Source: Cenococcum geophilum 1.58
Taxonomy: Eukaryota > Ascomycota > Dothideomycetes > Gloniales > Gloniaceae
NCBI GenBank assembly: GCA_001692895.1
Contig: KV748245.1
Location: 124,001 to 188,000, forward strand
Direction of reading: 5' to 3'
Length of the DNA: 64,000 nt
Position numbers and translations under genes: made by a program. Below the pieces are notes generated by a model. It was not told where the DNA came from. It was given only the letters and a program-made list of their open reading frames with translations, and made no database searches. Of this stretch, positions 36,301 through 48,068 are shown in pieces. Numbering within the stretch: the stretch's first letter is position 1; each line of letters opens with the position of its first letter.

Positions 36301-37380
36301 ACAATCAATTTGAAGAGCGAGCTGGGCCATGGAAGTGTCTTTACCATGCAAATACCACTGAGACATCTCGCTAGCCGGGCCGATAGCACGGCCAGCTCAA
36401 GCAACATGAATCTGAACGATACAAATTTAAGGAGAAGTGTTTCGATGGACGAAACTCGGACACGAGATCTATCTCGTGATGACGCCCTTTCAGGTCGGTC
36501 TGTGCAGTCTGCTATCAGCAATCCTCCGAGCGGTGGACCTGTTGCATTCGAAGCGGATTCGAAACCCCGCCTGGTGGGTCTCAGCCATCCTTTTTTCGCT
36601 TCCAACCCACCTATAGAGTCGCCAAATTCCCAGATTGCCACAATGGAGCGGGTTACTGCAGAAGCTACCAAACGGGGTGATAAGGTTAAAGTTCTCGTGG
36701 CAGAAGATAACCAGACCAATCAAGAGGTTGTCCTTCGTATGCTTAAGTTGGAGGATATATACGATGTGACAGTTGCAAAAGGTAATTTCCTATAATCATC
36801 TCTGAAGAAGGATCTTTACGCTAACATTTACAGACGGACAAGAAGCACTCGACAAAGTTAAGGAGAGTATGGAAAGCAGAAATCCGTACAACTTGATTTT
36901 CATGGACGTTCAGGTATTCTCGATATAACCATTATAAAAACATTCAGCCATTTAATTTATGTTTCAGATGCCGAACCTCGACGGCCTTCAGTCAACTCGC
37001 TTGATAAGACAGTCTGGCTTTTCAGCTCCCATAGTAGCTCTCACAGCCTACGCAGAAGAGAGCAACGTAAAGGTAAGTTTCCAGTCCCTAAGCTCTATGA
37101 TTATATAGGTTTTGACATTTAGCAGGAATGCCTTGACTCCGGCATGGACTACTTCCTTTCTAAACCTATTCGGCGACCCGCGCTTAAACACGTCCTGAAA
37201 ACCTACTGTTCCCCAATTCCTGAAGAAAACGAAGCTGCAACAACACCACCGCCTGAGCAATCTCTACAATCGAGAACCAATGGGCAGAGCCCCCGATCGC
37301 AAATGCGGGGACCCGGTAGCGTAAACAATGCAGTTGTTGATAAAGGTAAGGACTCGCCAAGCATGTCGCCCACGTCATGA
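33344..37380 (+). CDS. SLN1: SLN1-type (group VI) hybrid histidine kinase
   Basis: Seven exons: 33344-33439, 33660-33691, 33741-35450, 35568-36781, 36834-36913, 36968-37072, 37126-37380; 3492 nt, 1163 aa. All introns are GT-AG. Order: membrane segment at about 13-31, an extracellular sensor region, a second membrane segment at about 390-412, a HAMP-type linker ([10 protein letters not shown]), a coiled-coil, the phospho-acceptor block [18 protein letters not shown] with His563, ATPase motifs ([19 protein letters not shown]), and a receiver with Asp1042 in [10 protein letters not shown] and Lys in FLSKPIRR. This family senses osmotic and wall stress at the plasma membrane and feeds the phosphorelay to the HOG MAP-kinase cascade. 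The first Met (33344) may be replaced by Met4 (33353). Intron 1 is expanded by a 48-bp tandem array. Confidence 0.95.
33440..33631 (+). repeat. 48-bp x4 tandem array inside SLN1 intron 1
   Basis: Four essentially identical 48-bp units starting at 33440, 33488, 33536 and 33584. Each begins with the donor GTAAAT preceded by CATGG. The intron is 220 nt (33440-33659); without three extra units it would be 76 nt, like the other introns here. The acceptor GCGTAG and branch TGCTAAC follow the last unit. Confidence 0.95.
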
Positions 37381-38754
37381 CCAGAACGAGTACCGCGGAT
37401 TTCATATTAGCTCACCTCCATCCCACTCCGTGTTCCTAAATGCTACAATTTTCTTTTGATGTGTTCCTAGTATACCACTGGCCCGTGCATTGCACTGTCT
37501 CCTTGTTGTCTCATTGGTTTCATGCTCTTGTGCTATCTCTGTATCTGTTTATTACTGTGTGGAAGCATGGCGCTGGAGGCGCCCTGGATGCTCAAAATGG
37601 CGCATGCGGCATATTTGGTTTGGAAAAATTTGGTCTCCAAAAGCCTTCTCCTTCGAGTGGATGAGCTGGGTTCTAAAGCGGAGTTCATGACAATTTTTCT
37701 TGGGATTGAGATTTTCGGCTATTTGGCCGCCTGGTTCAGTTTTTGGGTAGATGCATACGGGCATTTCTTCATCTTTTCTTTTGTGCATATGCTTTGGGAC
37801 TAAATGACCTCTTGTTAATCTGGGGTTTGTATTTCTCTTTTGGGCTGCATTTGGGCTTTGTCCTTTTCGGAGAAATGGGACTGGCGTGCCTGCAAGAACA
37901 GTCGGAAAATTAATGCTGTTAAATCGAGCCGAGTAATATAAAAGCTAATATGCTCACTTTCCTAACTTTTGGCTGTGCGCTGTTGTGGTTCACTATTACA
38001 TCAGCCGTATCGAGCTGGTGGAATGACTTTCATAATCACCTTACGTGTTTTCGCAACTTCCACACGCTTATTAGGCCTTTCTAAGAGATTCAACGAAGAA
38101 AAGAGGGGCTGGCGAACCACAACATTCGACTGGCGTTAAAGGCCGGGTCATTGATTGAGTAATCTCAGTCAGAAACAAGCTGGAAGTTCAGAACGGCTTT
38201 GAACGTTAAATGTTTTTTGGAATTGCAGAAATGCATTGTTGATTCTCTTCCATCTTCATACTCGTGTACCCTCATGTCCTCTCCAGCTCACATCGAACAC
38301 GCAGCACCAGATATATAAATCTCCTAGCGTTTTTGCCTCGCTTGTTTCGAAATCACTTTCCAGCCAGCAAAAGCGCCTCCCAAGCTCTTCAACCGTCCAC
38401 TGAAAAACGAGTGGATACAATAAGGCCCCATGCATTATGTAAACGCGACCACAAACAAAATTTTGCGTCTTGGTAGTAGAAGTCAAAACGAAAGAAGCTG
38501 TCGGAGACGGAGAGAGTTTGCTTTATTACCGTGAATGTACAAGGAAACCAGGAATTAACGCCGTTGTTCCCTCCCACCAATGTTTCGCCGTAGGACCAAA
38601 AGTTGGCCCCAAGTTTTTCTGAAAAGTGTGTTGATTTGAACTGGATGTAAACTCGACACTGTCGCTCTTAACTAATATGCTGGAGATAATATGGACGGAA
38701 TCCGGCTCATTATGCTTATTGAGAAAATGCTCGTGGTAATAGGATGGAAAGATA
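37381..38754. other. Intergenic between convergent genes
   Basis: 3' regions of the kinase (plus) and the nonaspanin (minus). Short open frames at 37440-37803 lack any domain and probably belong to the 3' untranslated region. Confidence 0.5.
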
Positions 38755-41167
38755 TTAATCCGCTTTAATAGCCCTGAAGTTCAGATATAATTAGCCCAAT
38801 GCCGGTCTTATTAAAAACATCTCATAAGAGATGATATTTCATGAACTCACCCATAAATCCTTCTTACAAACGCATAAGCAGACAAAAATCCAATGGTGCT
38901 TGTGAGCAGGCCATAGACGCCGCAGGCAAGAAAGCCGTAGCAAAAGAATAGCAGGCTGGAGACGAAGCCTGTGATATGTAGTTTGGTGAAGTAGTACCAA
39001 AGGAGATAGCCGAAGATCCAGATGCTGCTGCTGCCACCAACAAGAAAGGATTGCCACCACCAGTGATAGTTCTGCTGCAAGTTAGTCTCGAGGCTTCCGC
39101 GCCAGTAGATCTAGGCTACATAGGGAGAAAACCGGTCGACATACCTCTGAACATAGTTGCACGTACGTAGCTACGATCGTGACCTCGATAACGGTAATAA
39201 TCAGAATAACACTGACAACTGCTAGGAACCCAAAAACATAGTAATATCCGCTCTTATCCTGCCACAAGCTCTTGAATACGAACATCAGTTCGATGAAGAT
39301 AACGGCGAAAGGGATAAAACCGGCGATGAGTATTGTCTGGACGCTCTTTGTGTACCAGGACTGAAGTGGGATCTGGCGTGGAATCACATTTGTTTTGATA
39401 GGGTGGTCCCATGCTCCAACAACGATAAAACCGTACCAGCCACCGATATAGACGAGTGGTAGTTGAATTAAGAGCCACAGCGCGATTAGGCCGACAAGCG
39501 TACCGAATGGAATGGCTGTACTGGATGCTTGTGCCCAGACGAAGAGGTTAAGGATGAAAACAGTGGCAAAGAGGAGGCCGGGGATTAATGTTCCAGTCTA
39601 AAATAATGTCAGAGAGCTCGTTTCGAAAAATTGCCAGTGAAATTTCGGGATTGGTGACATACCACTAAGACATTCTTCTGCCACAACTGTCCACCAAAAG
39701 TCTTGTACACTCTTGACGAGAAATAACCCGAGAACAGACCTGCCACAACAAACAACCCCATCCCTACACTGATATATCCACCCCGAAAGCTTGGATTGAG
39801 GACACCGAAGCAGCTAAGGGTGAGGAGGCCTGCAGCCATAAAGACAAGTTGCATGCCTGAGCCGACAAGAGGAGCCAAGAGACCGCCGTACGGAGGAGGT
39901 CTGAAAACATCTCCGTGGACCAATTTCCAACCTGTGATGTCCTCCAAAGATTCTTCATCCGAAGATATGTCAGCATCAGCATCAGCATCTCCAAGATGGT
40001 CAAGGAGTCCGCCCTTTTCTGCGCTCTTCCTCGGTGATCTTGTGCCTCTCACTCTCTTGACTTTGGCTTTGCCTTCCTCTACACCACCGTCCTTGTACCC
40101 CTTGATGTCTCCGCGGATAGTGCGAGCAACAATGACAGCAACAACGGCAGTGAGGAGTCCTAAAATGACCAGTGAGTTGATGATGGCAAGCCAATGTATT
40201 TTCGAGCTCTCGTCCTGAGCAACGAAATACATATCCCATCTGTTCTGCCACTCGAGCTTTTCCTCCTCCCTAAAATAGACCGAATATGTATATGGGATGG
40301 TAAGAGTGGCACCGTCATCTAAGTCATCGGTCTCAGATACTGAGGATGGATCGGCATACTCGCCTTCCGCGTCGGTGGTATTAGGCGAGATATGAAGCTC
40401 CATTCCATACTCCACATTGTGAATATCAACAGGAAGACCATCTTCGTTCCGGTTTCCGGCTTCAATGCTCTTTGGGAAAACCTCGAATCCAACTATGACC
40501 TTCTTGCCCTGTTGGCCATCCTTGCCTGGTGCTTGGTGGTATCGAATTACCAGTGTCACATGATTATTGATGAAGTATTGCGGCTCGGTGCTGCCTGACG
40601 AGTAGTACTCCTCTCCTATCTTGAATCCTGCAGCGTAATATTTGCGAGACTTGTCAGTCGTAACAAAGCTAGTAGCTCCAGGAAGGTTATCCACAATCCA
40701 CTCGGCTACATAGCCATCCCTGATAATCTCCTTTGCTCTCTTCAGCCCCTTCCTGTCCACTTGATGACTGCAAAGGTATCGAGCCTCTTCGTCGTTCCCC
40801 ATGACCAACTCATAGTCTGACACCATGATCCGATCGCCTCGAAGCACTTCTCCAAGATTGAGCGAAAGGCTTGTCCCACTAATCAGACTCGACCCAGAGT
40901 GTGTTCGCCCGCTCGGTGTGCACACGAAAGGTAGCTCTGAATATGCATACTGCAGCTCAGTATTGTCCGAGTAGACCTTATTGACGAATAGCGGTATGGT
41001 CTCGCCATCTCGATAACTTTTAATAGAGAAACCTAGGGTTGTACACCAGTTAGTACATGTCGATCTATCCGCACGCTTATATCTTTGTGCATACCGGGAA
41101 TATAAAAGGCTTGCGCAAGTACCAGAAAAGAGCAGAAAATGGCACTTCTCCTTACGTCTGCGTGCAT
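38755..41167 (-). CDS. TM9/EMP70 family nonaspanin
   Basis: Five exons on the minus strand: 41167-41095, 41032-39663, 39597-39145, 39074-38851 and a 19-nt last exon 38773-38755; 2139 nt, 712 aa. Introns are 62, 65, 70 and 77 nt, all GT-AG. Residues 1-20 are a signal peptide (MHADVRRSAIFCSFLVLAQA) followed by FYIPG and SIKSYRDGETIPLFVNKVYS, as in TM9 proteins. A long luminal domain ends near YFREEEKLEWQNRWDMYF, then nine membrane segments start near residue 307. The tail FVRRIYGAIKAD ends in a KxD motif used for Golgi retention and coat binding. TM9 proteins reside in Golgi and endosomes and help sort membrane cargo. The short first and last exons are easy to miss. Confidence 0.94.
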
Positions 41168-42176
41168 CTTGACGGAACGGGCGAGAGGGAGGAGAAGATC
41201 TAGGCGGGTTCGACGGTGTGGTTGATGCAGACAGCAAAGAAGCTTTTGCGGCTCTAAGGATCAGGAAAGGCGCAGGCTCGGCAGTGGAAAATCGAAATTA
41301 AAGACTCCTTTCACGTAGCGAAGAAGTCAAGCTGGCGATGATCTGAAATACGATCAAGGAAACAGGGTGCAGGGCGCAGGGTCGCGAGAGAATGGGGCTG
41401 AAGAGTTAACGAGTGTAATTGGCACCTAGTACCGGTGTTCTAGTGCTGACTGCGTTGCTAACTGGAGTGTTGAGAGGGAGGAAGGAGGAGCAGTCAGGCA
41501 TAAGACGGGGACAACCCTCTAAGATTTCCTCGCACTTGCACTGGCCCGCTTTTAGACGCCTTAGCGACCTCCTCTCCTCCCCCCCAACCTCCAGTCTTTT
41601 AGTGCAAGGGAGCGTCCCTGTAGGCCCACAGTGCCCCTCGACCCACAGCCCACCCAGTTACCAGCCGCGTCTGGGTCCCTTCGCTCCTCACCGCATACAG
41701 CTTGTACTCAAGTGCACCATCCAGCGTAGATACTGTGCACTTGCCAAAAGAGTTGTGCACCCGCAAGAAAGGCAAAGCTTTTCATTTTTTAAGCTTAATT
41801 ATAAGAGTTAAACTTGAAACTCACTTGTGCGTACAAAGCGAAATTGCTGTCTGTTGCGCGCGCACACAGGGGTGGGAGGGGACGTACAAGCTGTACTACC
41901 CGTATGTCCCGCCCCCATTGGCGATATAATTATATGCTGTCACCGTGTCTTCCGTACTTATGGGATCTGATCAGCCATGCATCTTATACGCGCATGGATG
42001 GCTTCCCGACCATTTGTCTCCAATCAATCTGTTGGGGAGGACGGTCTGTACGACCAACCAATTAGCACCAGCCAAGCATTGGAGATCATGACGAATTGCA
42101 ATGTACATATTCGAGCACCACTACAGATGTGGCTGGCGGCTGGGGGGCACCATTGACCTCTGCGAGTTTGTAGATA
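41168..42176. other. Intergenic, upstream of the nonaspanin
   Basis: Likely promoter of the nonaspanin at its left edge, then unremarkable sequence with short overlapping frames. No gene recognised. Confidence 0.5.
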
Positions 42177-42593
42177 TCAGCACTGTGTTAGAGATGCGAG
42201 GGCTATGTGTTTACAGCTTTGTTCCTTAGGCACACAGAAAATCGCGGACAAGAAGCGAAGCGCTAGCTTGACGCATCGCTGCCCGTCATTAACACTTCCA
42301 CAATAAGCTCCAATCCTTTCAAATTGCCCAGGTACTGCTCGCGACTCCCGTATCAAAATCGCCTGGCAATTGACCATATTCGGAAGACTTACCACAGGTG
42401 CTGGACAATCCTTGTCCAAATCCCAATGTTCCCAGGTTCTCACGACTATGAAGTAGAACCTCTGATCAAGACCTAAACCCCGCAGCATCTGCATTACACT
42501 ATCCGGGACCAAAAAGACTTGCTCAACATCTCGGTTCCCTCTCTCAGTCGCTCGAGCACTGTCTAAAGACGGACCTGTAAGGTCGAATTTCAA

Positions 42594-42704
42594 GTGAACT
42601 ACAGTCTCTACGTCATCTAGAGACACATGAGTGAACTACAGTCTCTACGTCATCTAGAGACACATGAGTGAACTACAGTCTCTACGTCATCTAGAGACAC
42701 ATGT
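42594..42704. repeat. 37-bp tandem repeat x3 in the HET pseudogene
   Basis: Three near-perfect units beginning GTGAACTACAGTCTCTACG. Each contains an inverted repeat GTCTCTA/TAGAGAC. 37 is not a multiple of 3, so the array shifts the frame of the HET tail. Confidence 0.93.
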
Positions 42705-43429
42705 AACGTTTCGAAGTCCGCAGTGGTGGTGGTGACGAGCCCTTCAGACTGGAACCTGGCAACTAATACCGGCCCTCGAAGGACGATGTGTCCATTTTTC
42801 ACCTCGCCAGTAAGGTCTGGTCCAAGCGGCTCACAATGCGTCTTTAGAACCTGACACTCCACTTTGTACATAGGGACCAAAAGGAGCAGCATGCATTGGC
42901 CACAGTTCCGTCGACGGAAGCCCACGACCAAGTAGGAGCTCGATACGTTTCGCTTCTCCTAGATGGATGTGGCCGTGGCCGTATAGATTTATCCCATGGC
43001 AATTTATCTTGACCAAGACGAAACCACAGAAGACCTTCTGGAAGCTGTGCCTCCCACATTCCGGCGAGATACGCGCCTAGGTATGGTTGGCGGAAGCATT
43101 TAGCGACCCAGAGAACGCAGGGAGCTTGTCCGAACCATGTGAGAGCAGGCGGCGACTGTACTCTTCTACAAGATTTTCCCAAGCCCCAAAGTAAGATGAG
43201 AACGTATCGTTAGATGTCCAACCATCCTCACCGCATCGCATCTTTCCTGTTAATATCTTTTCTCCTAAGGGTATCTTCGATAGTAAGTGGTCTAGCCAGG
43301 GTGGTTTTGGATAAATCTTATCGCGATAAGTCTTGGCATACCCCAAATAAATTTTCGTCGCCTTTTTCTTCTTTATTATCGTATAAAATATAGCTTTAGA
43401 AGTGGAATCAGAAGCTCTCAACTCTATTA

Positions 43430-45740
43430 ATACCTTTAAATCAAAAAATATAAGAGGTTACTTAGCTCTTTTAACATAGGAGCATACCTATCCACTAGGT
43501 AGTAATAAGCCCGTATAAAATAAAAAAGCCCGTCTTTTATTCTATTATAAACACTATATAAAGTCATACGCTATATAGTTAACTTTTAACTTCCGAAATT
43601 ACTTAGCGTTAAAGCATGGTATTATAGTTAAGCCTAAAACTAGTTATACGAAAGAAGTAATACGGGATTAATTAAAAGACCTTTACCTTAAAGCGTTATC
43701 TTAAAATAAGACAGAAGAGCTAGATTTAGAAGTACTCTAAACAGTCCTAAATAAGGAAGTTATTAATAAGGCCCTTATTACATTAATTATTATATAAAAC
43801 TTACTATTTTAGATAGTTAAGTGGCTAGAGTTCCATATTCTTCTATAGTTAATTAATCCTAAAGTAGACGGCCATATAACTATAGCCCATTTAGCAGTTA
43901 GTAAAAAGATTTATAACTTATGGCTATTATAAAAGGATATTATATGAAAGAGGCTGCAGTCTACACTAATAAGTATTTATCTCTCCATTAATATCTAGAC
44001 CTCTCTAAATAATTACCTTCTCCTTATAATTTACAGCCATTTTATTAATAGCCAGGAAAAGCTTATAAACGCTCTTCTTAGCCTTTATATAGTAGCCTTT
44101 TATAGTAGGGATAAGTAATAGAATACTCTTCTTCTAGTGCTTAAGGACTATAGGATTATATAAAAGCTAGGTGCCGTTATATCTAATAACTATACTATAA
44201 ATAATAAGCTCTATTATATAATAAGCGACTAGCTTCTTTTAAAAGAAGGAATTAAATAAAATCCCGTCCACTAACGGATCCGCTACTAGGGTTATATTCT
44301 TAACCTTACCGTATAGGCTTTTCTCTTTAAAAACTTAATTAGTCTTAATAATATTAAGTTATATAAAGAAGGAAAAAAGCTAGATCTAAAAAAGGAGAAA
44401 GAGAAGAGTAATTTATTTTAGAAACTTGGCGCACTTAAAAAGCTTTATAATATTACCGTATACACCTATAGCTTAGCTAGCCGTATAAGGGAGTTTAAAA
44501 GTCTTATAGGGAGAAGAATTCCGCTTAATAATCGTATAAGATAGAATAGCTGGTATTTTATACTTAGCGTAGCAATTTAGAAAGAGTCTACCCTTAATAC
44601 GTATACTAAGCGTAACCTTAATACGCTTAAAAAGGACTATCTTAGTCCAAAGGACTAGGAGGCGCTTCATACAATAAAAAGCTTTCTTTAAATATTCCAC
44701 TAGGCAACCCTAAATTGCTAGGGACACAAAGCAACGCTTAAGAATATGCTTTTTACAATAGACGTTATAATTAAGCACCTTAATAAATCCTAGGTTAGTC
44801 TATCTCCCCTTTTTATTTCCTAGCTAATATATAATAGAAGGAGTATATATCTAATAAAGAGTTCTCTAAACGCATTAAAAATACTTAGAATACCTTTAAT
44901 AAGTATTACCATAAAATGGATAACTCGCCCCTTTACACTACTGTACTTATTCTTTATCTAGCCCGTTATATAAGATATATTAAGCAGGTTTAGAAGAAGG
45001 AGTAGCGTAAGCCTATACTTGACAGCGTTAAAGAGCTTTAAAAAAGATATCGGAATAGGAGTTCTACGCCTAAAAGTATATTATTATATAAAAAGCTAGC
45101 TCTAGCTTAAGACCTTAATGAGTTTAATAAGATTGCCGAGGATCTTAATAGTATAATATTTCGACTAAAAAGTTAGGATAAGTATAAGGACTTTATCTTT
45201 AAGACGTTATATAAGATTTTAACAACTGCACTTTAGTAGTAGTCTTAAGAACAGCAACGAAAACGCTAGCCACGGCTCTCGCTTATAGCAATCAAAATTC
45301 TCTTAATTCCAGCAATAAGTAATAAGCCAGAAAGAGTTTTTTTAGGAGGACGTTGTACGGTATTATAGGAGAGAATATAGATAGATCCTAAAACTCTTAA
45401 GAAAATAGAGTGTTTAAAGAATTAGTATTAGAGAAGAACTATAAGAGAAATAAGTAGTTTTTCTCTAAGTATATAGCTATTATATAGTTAGGGGGGAAAG
45501 GTAAATAGGGACCCTATAATATCTTACGCCTATCTATAATATCCGCAATATCCGCAGTATCCGCAATATCTGCGATATCCGCAATATCTGCAATATCTAC
45601 AATATCCGCAATATCTATAATATCTGCAATATCCGCAATATCCGTAATATCCGCAATATCTGCAATATCTACTAAATTCTGCTAGAATCGAGTCCTATTC
45701 TACCTGGTTGGGGTAGAAAAGCTCCGCACAGGGCACTTTT
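43430..45740 (+). mobile_element. Decayed hAT-family transposon (hAT2) inside the HET gene
   Basis: AT-rich, RIP-like 2.3-kb insert. On the plus strand it reads as a hAT transposase with many stops: EFHILL near 43830, KRLQSTLISIYLSINI near 43950-43995, GHILNLTV near 44295, SLASRIREFKSLIGRRIPLNN near 44470-44535, and a C-terminal dimerisation block with NKPERVF and GRCTVL near 45325-45365. The right flank has a purine/pyrimidine repeat field. I could not fix the exact ends or the 8-bp duplication; boundaries are approximate. It belongs to a different hAT lineage from hAT1, judging by the differing C-terminal block. Confidence 0.78.
45525..45672. repeat. ATATCYGCA tandem array
   Basis: About 16 units of (A)ATATCCGCA with C/T variants (CCGC, CTGC, CTAC), likely subterminal repeats of hAT2. 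Confidence 0.88.
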
Positions 45741-47085
45741 ATCCTTATCGATTGCGATATTTATGCATATTCTATTGGATAAAGGATATTTTATGCTCGC
45801 TTATTCGCATTATCCAAAACCACCCTGGGTCTAGCTCCCGGTGTAAGATGCCGCTCCGGTCATGCCTGTTGAATCTTTCCTGTATTGACCCGCACTCGCA
45901 TTCCACAACAGCCCTGCACTCCCAGATAACCTCCGATATTGTGTAGTGTAATACACGGGGGCTTAGGAGCCGCTCTTGGAATGCCCATCCACGTTGGTAG
46001 AGGGGTGAAGATTCTTCTCTGCCGTGTAGAGATTGTGTTTGATGAGAAATTCGCCTGCGTACAAAGGCTGTGACGGGTTCACCCCATTTTAGTTGTACTG
46101 GAAAGGATTTTAGATCGTCCTGGAAAATTCCTTTTGTTTTTTGGTCGCACAAGAAGTATCTGTCGTGAAAGCATCCGTATTCGGCGTCTGGGCCGAGAGC
46201 GGCAGATATATTCAGGACGCCGTTCTCATACACTTCGGCCATTTTCGACGATTCCACTTGCCAATCATGGACGCCATCTTGAACAGTACACAGCGAATCG
46301 ATCCAGAGGTACCGATACCCCAATCTGCGTGTTATAGCTACTGCATCCTTAAAGGTCTTTGGAAGATTCATCCAGGGAATATTTTTCTTCCACCGACCAA
46401 GTGTCTTGCTGTCAGATTTGAGAAATCCTTTGCCTCCCCAGCAGTAAGACAAAGTGAAGTACTCTGGCATTGCAGTGCCGACTTCAATAAGCTTAATTTC
46501 CTGGTTCTCTAAATCGGTGCCAATATCAATTAACCTTGCAGGTCCAACCTGCATAGCTCGGCCGGACAGATCTGGTGCCTTTTTAAACAGATTTCAAGCC
46601 AGATCTTAGCCAGATCAAATGCCGAATCAGCAGAAGAGTTCCGCGCAGGGGTCCTGCCAAATCCAAAGGCCTGGTGTGTCACTTTTGCCCCGGGGTTAGT
46701 ATTTTAGTTACATGAGTGGACTGAAAGAGGAAGGACAAACAATGATATACCAGAATCTTCGGCGTGCTTCCTTTTTGGAGAGCTACAATTGTAATTATAG
46801 TTAAAGAGATAGGACCTAGAAAATAGACTCGTATTCAAAGAATCTACAAGATTGCTCAAATCAAGAGGAAGTTCTTGAGTGTAACGTATACATTCAAACG
46901 TACCTTTCTCCATAAAAAATCTCAATTGAAACCGTCTCCACCGTCTCTCGTACTTCCGGATTATTCAGAACTATTAATAGTTTCAACGGTTTAAATATCT
47001 TGTTATCAGGCAACCACATGATATAGCTGGTGTCGTCGTACTCAGCGTGGTTTTCAATATCAATACTGCCAATAATATTGATCAA

Positions 47086-47645
47086 TATTGTTACTAATCA
47101 ATATTGGCGAATATATTGGCGTTACCTCAGCGAGCTCAGACGTGATTTTTTTAGCTAGCGTCGGAATAACCTACGCCGTCTTCTGAATTGCAAAATTACG
47201 TCTAAGAGCCTTTGGCGAGTTTTGTTAAAAACGTAAATAAAATCCATAAAACGGATATTACAGATATCTAATTTATTTATTCACATAACGCGTTATTATT
47301 AAACCCTATAGTTACATTTTTTTAAGACTTAGGGCTTCTAAATAGTATTAATTTTATTAAAGTTAAAAAACGCGTTATTAAAAGCGTAAGCATATATTAT
47401 ATTTTATTAAATAGTCTACTAATATAGATAAAACTATATAGATATCTATTACTTAAAGCTATTATAATACCTAGTAGATACTATAGTTAGGTCCTTTCTT
47501 AAAAATATCCTTACTTAGCCTAGAGTGCCTCTACTAACTACTAAACGCTATATCTGTATAGAAAACCACTATAGCTTAAAAGAAAAACACTAGTTATTAG
47601 GGTTAGAAGACTATAATTAAATAGGAACGCTAGTAGGTCTTATAG
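47086..47645. other. AT-rich flank of Gypsy C
   Basis: Up to about 47240 the composition is ordinary; after that it is RIP-like and AT-rich with no recognisable domain. It ends at the target duplication TATAG of Gypsy C and continues at 62763. Confidence 0.6.
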
Positions 47646-48068
47646 TGTTACGGACGCTTTAAGTACGATGTTATAACTACTTAGGGAAGAGTTAAAAGAA
47701 GCTAGTTAGTTAATTAGAGCACGGTTTAGGATGGAACTGGTAGAACTATATAACGAGGAATGGTAACCGAGGTTATATAATGTGCTACGTATTAAATAAG
47801 AGGAACGAGAGGAACTTATGTACCTTATATATAAGACGTATATTATATATAAGAAGGATTTTATAGGAGTACGGTTGTGTATTTAAAGGACTATAGTCCC
47901 TACCTAGATAGTTCCTTCCTTGTAGTGATTCTTAGAATATAATTAGAGTTAATCTATTAGGCAACCACTCCACCAGTTATTATTACGTTATTAACTTTAA
48001 TTTATATTACCTATATACCTAGCCTAATAATAAGCCCACCGTAGTTCCTACTATAAGGTTTTATTACA
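47646..48068 (+). repeat. Gypsy C 5' LTR
   Basis: 423 bp, TGTTACGGACGC to TTTTATTACA; matches the LTRs of A and B. Confidence 0.93.

Larger units (their letters stand above)
42177..47085 (-). pseudogene. HET-domain gene split by a hAT insertion
   Basis: Read on the minus strand. An upstream piece (about 47085-46900) ends at a GTACGT donor; then LAKIWLEICLKRHQICP (near 46610-46560) is the segment that precedes HET domains. The HET domain itself (46554-45840) has YFTLSYCWGG, LGYRYLWIDSLCTVQDGVHDW and RGWAFQERLLSPRVLHY. The C-terminal half resumes left of the insertion: WENLVEEYSRRLLSHGSDKLPAFSG (about 43190-43110), GAYLAGMWEAQLPEGLLW, YRAPTWSWASVDG (about 42930) and a tail to 42177. The halves together match one HET protein. 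Several frame breaks and a 37-bp triplication accompany the hAT insertion, so the gene is dead; exact exons are uncertain. Confidence 0.78.

Noticed and set aside
43496-45714. Exact ends for hAT2 at TAGGTAGT and ACTACCTG-like sequences
   Set aside because: The candidate ends resemble each other, but the adjacent 8-bp sequences do not match, so I left the boundaries approximate.
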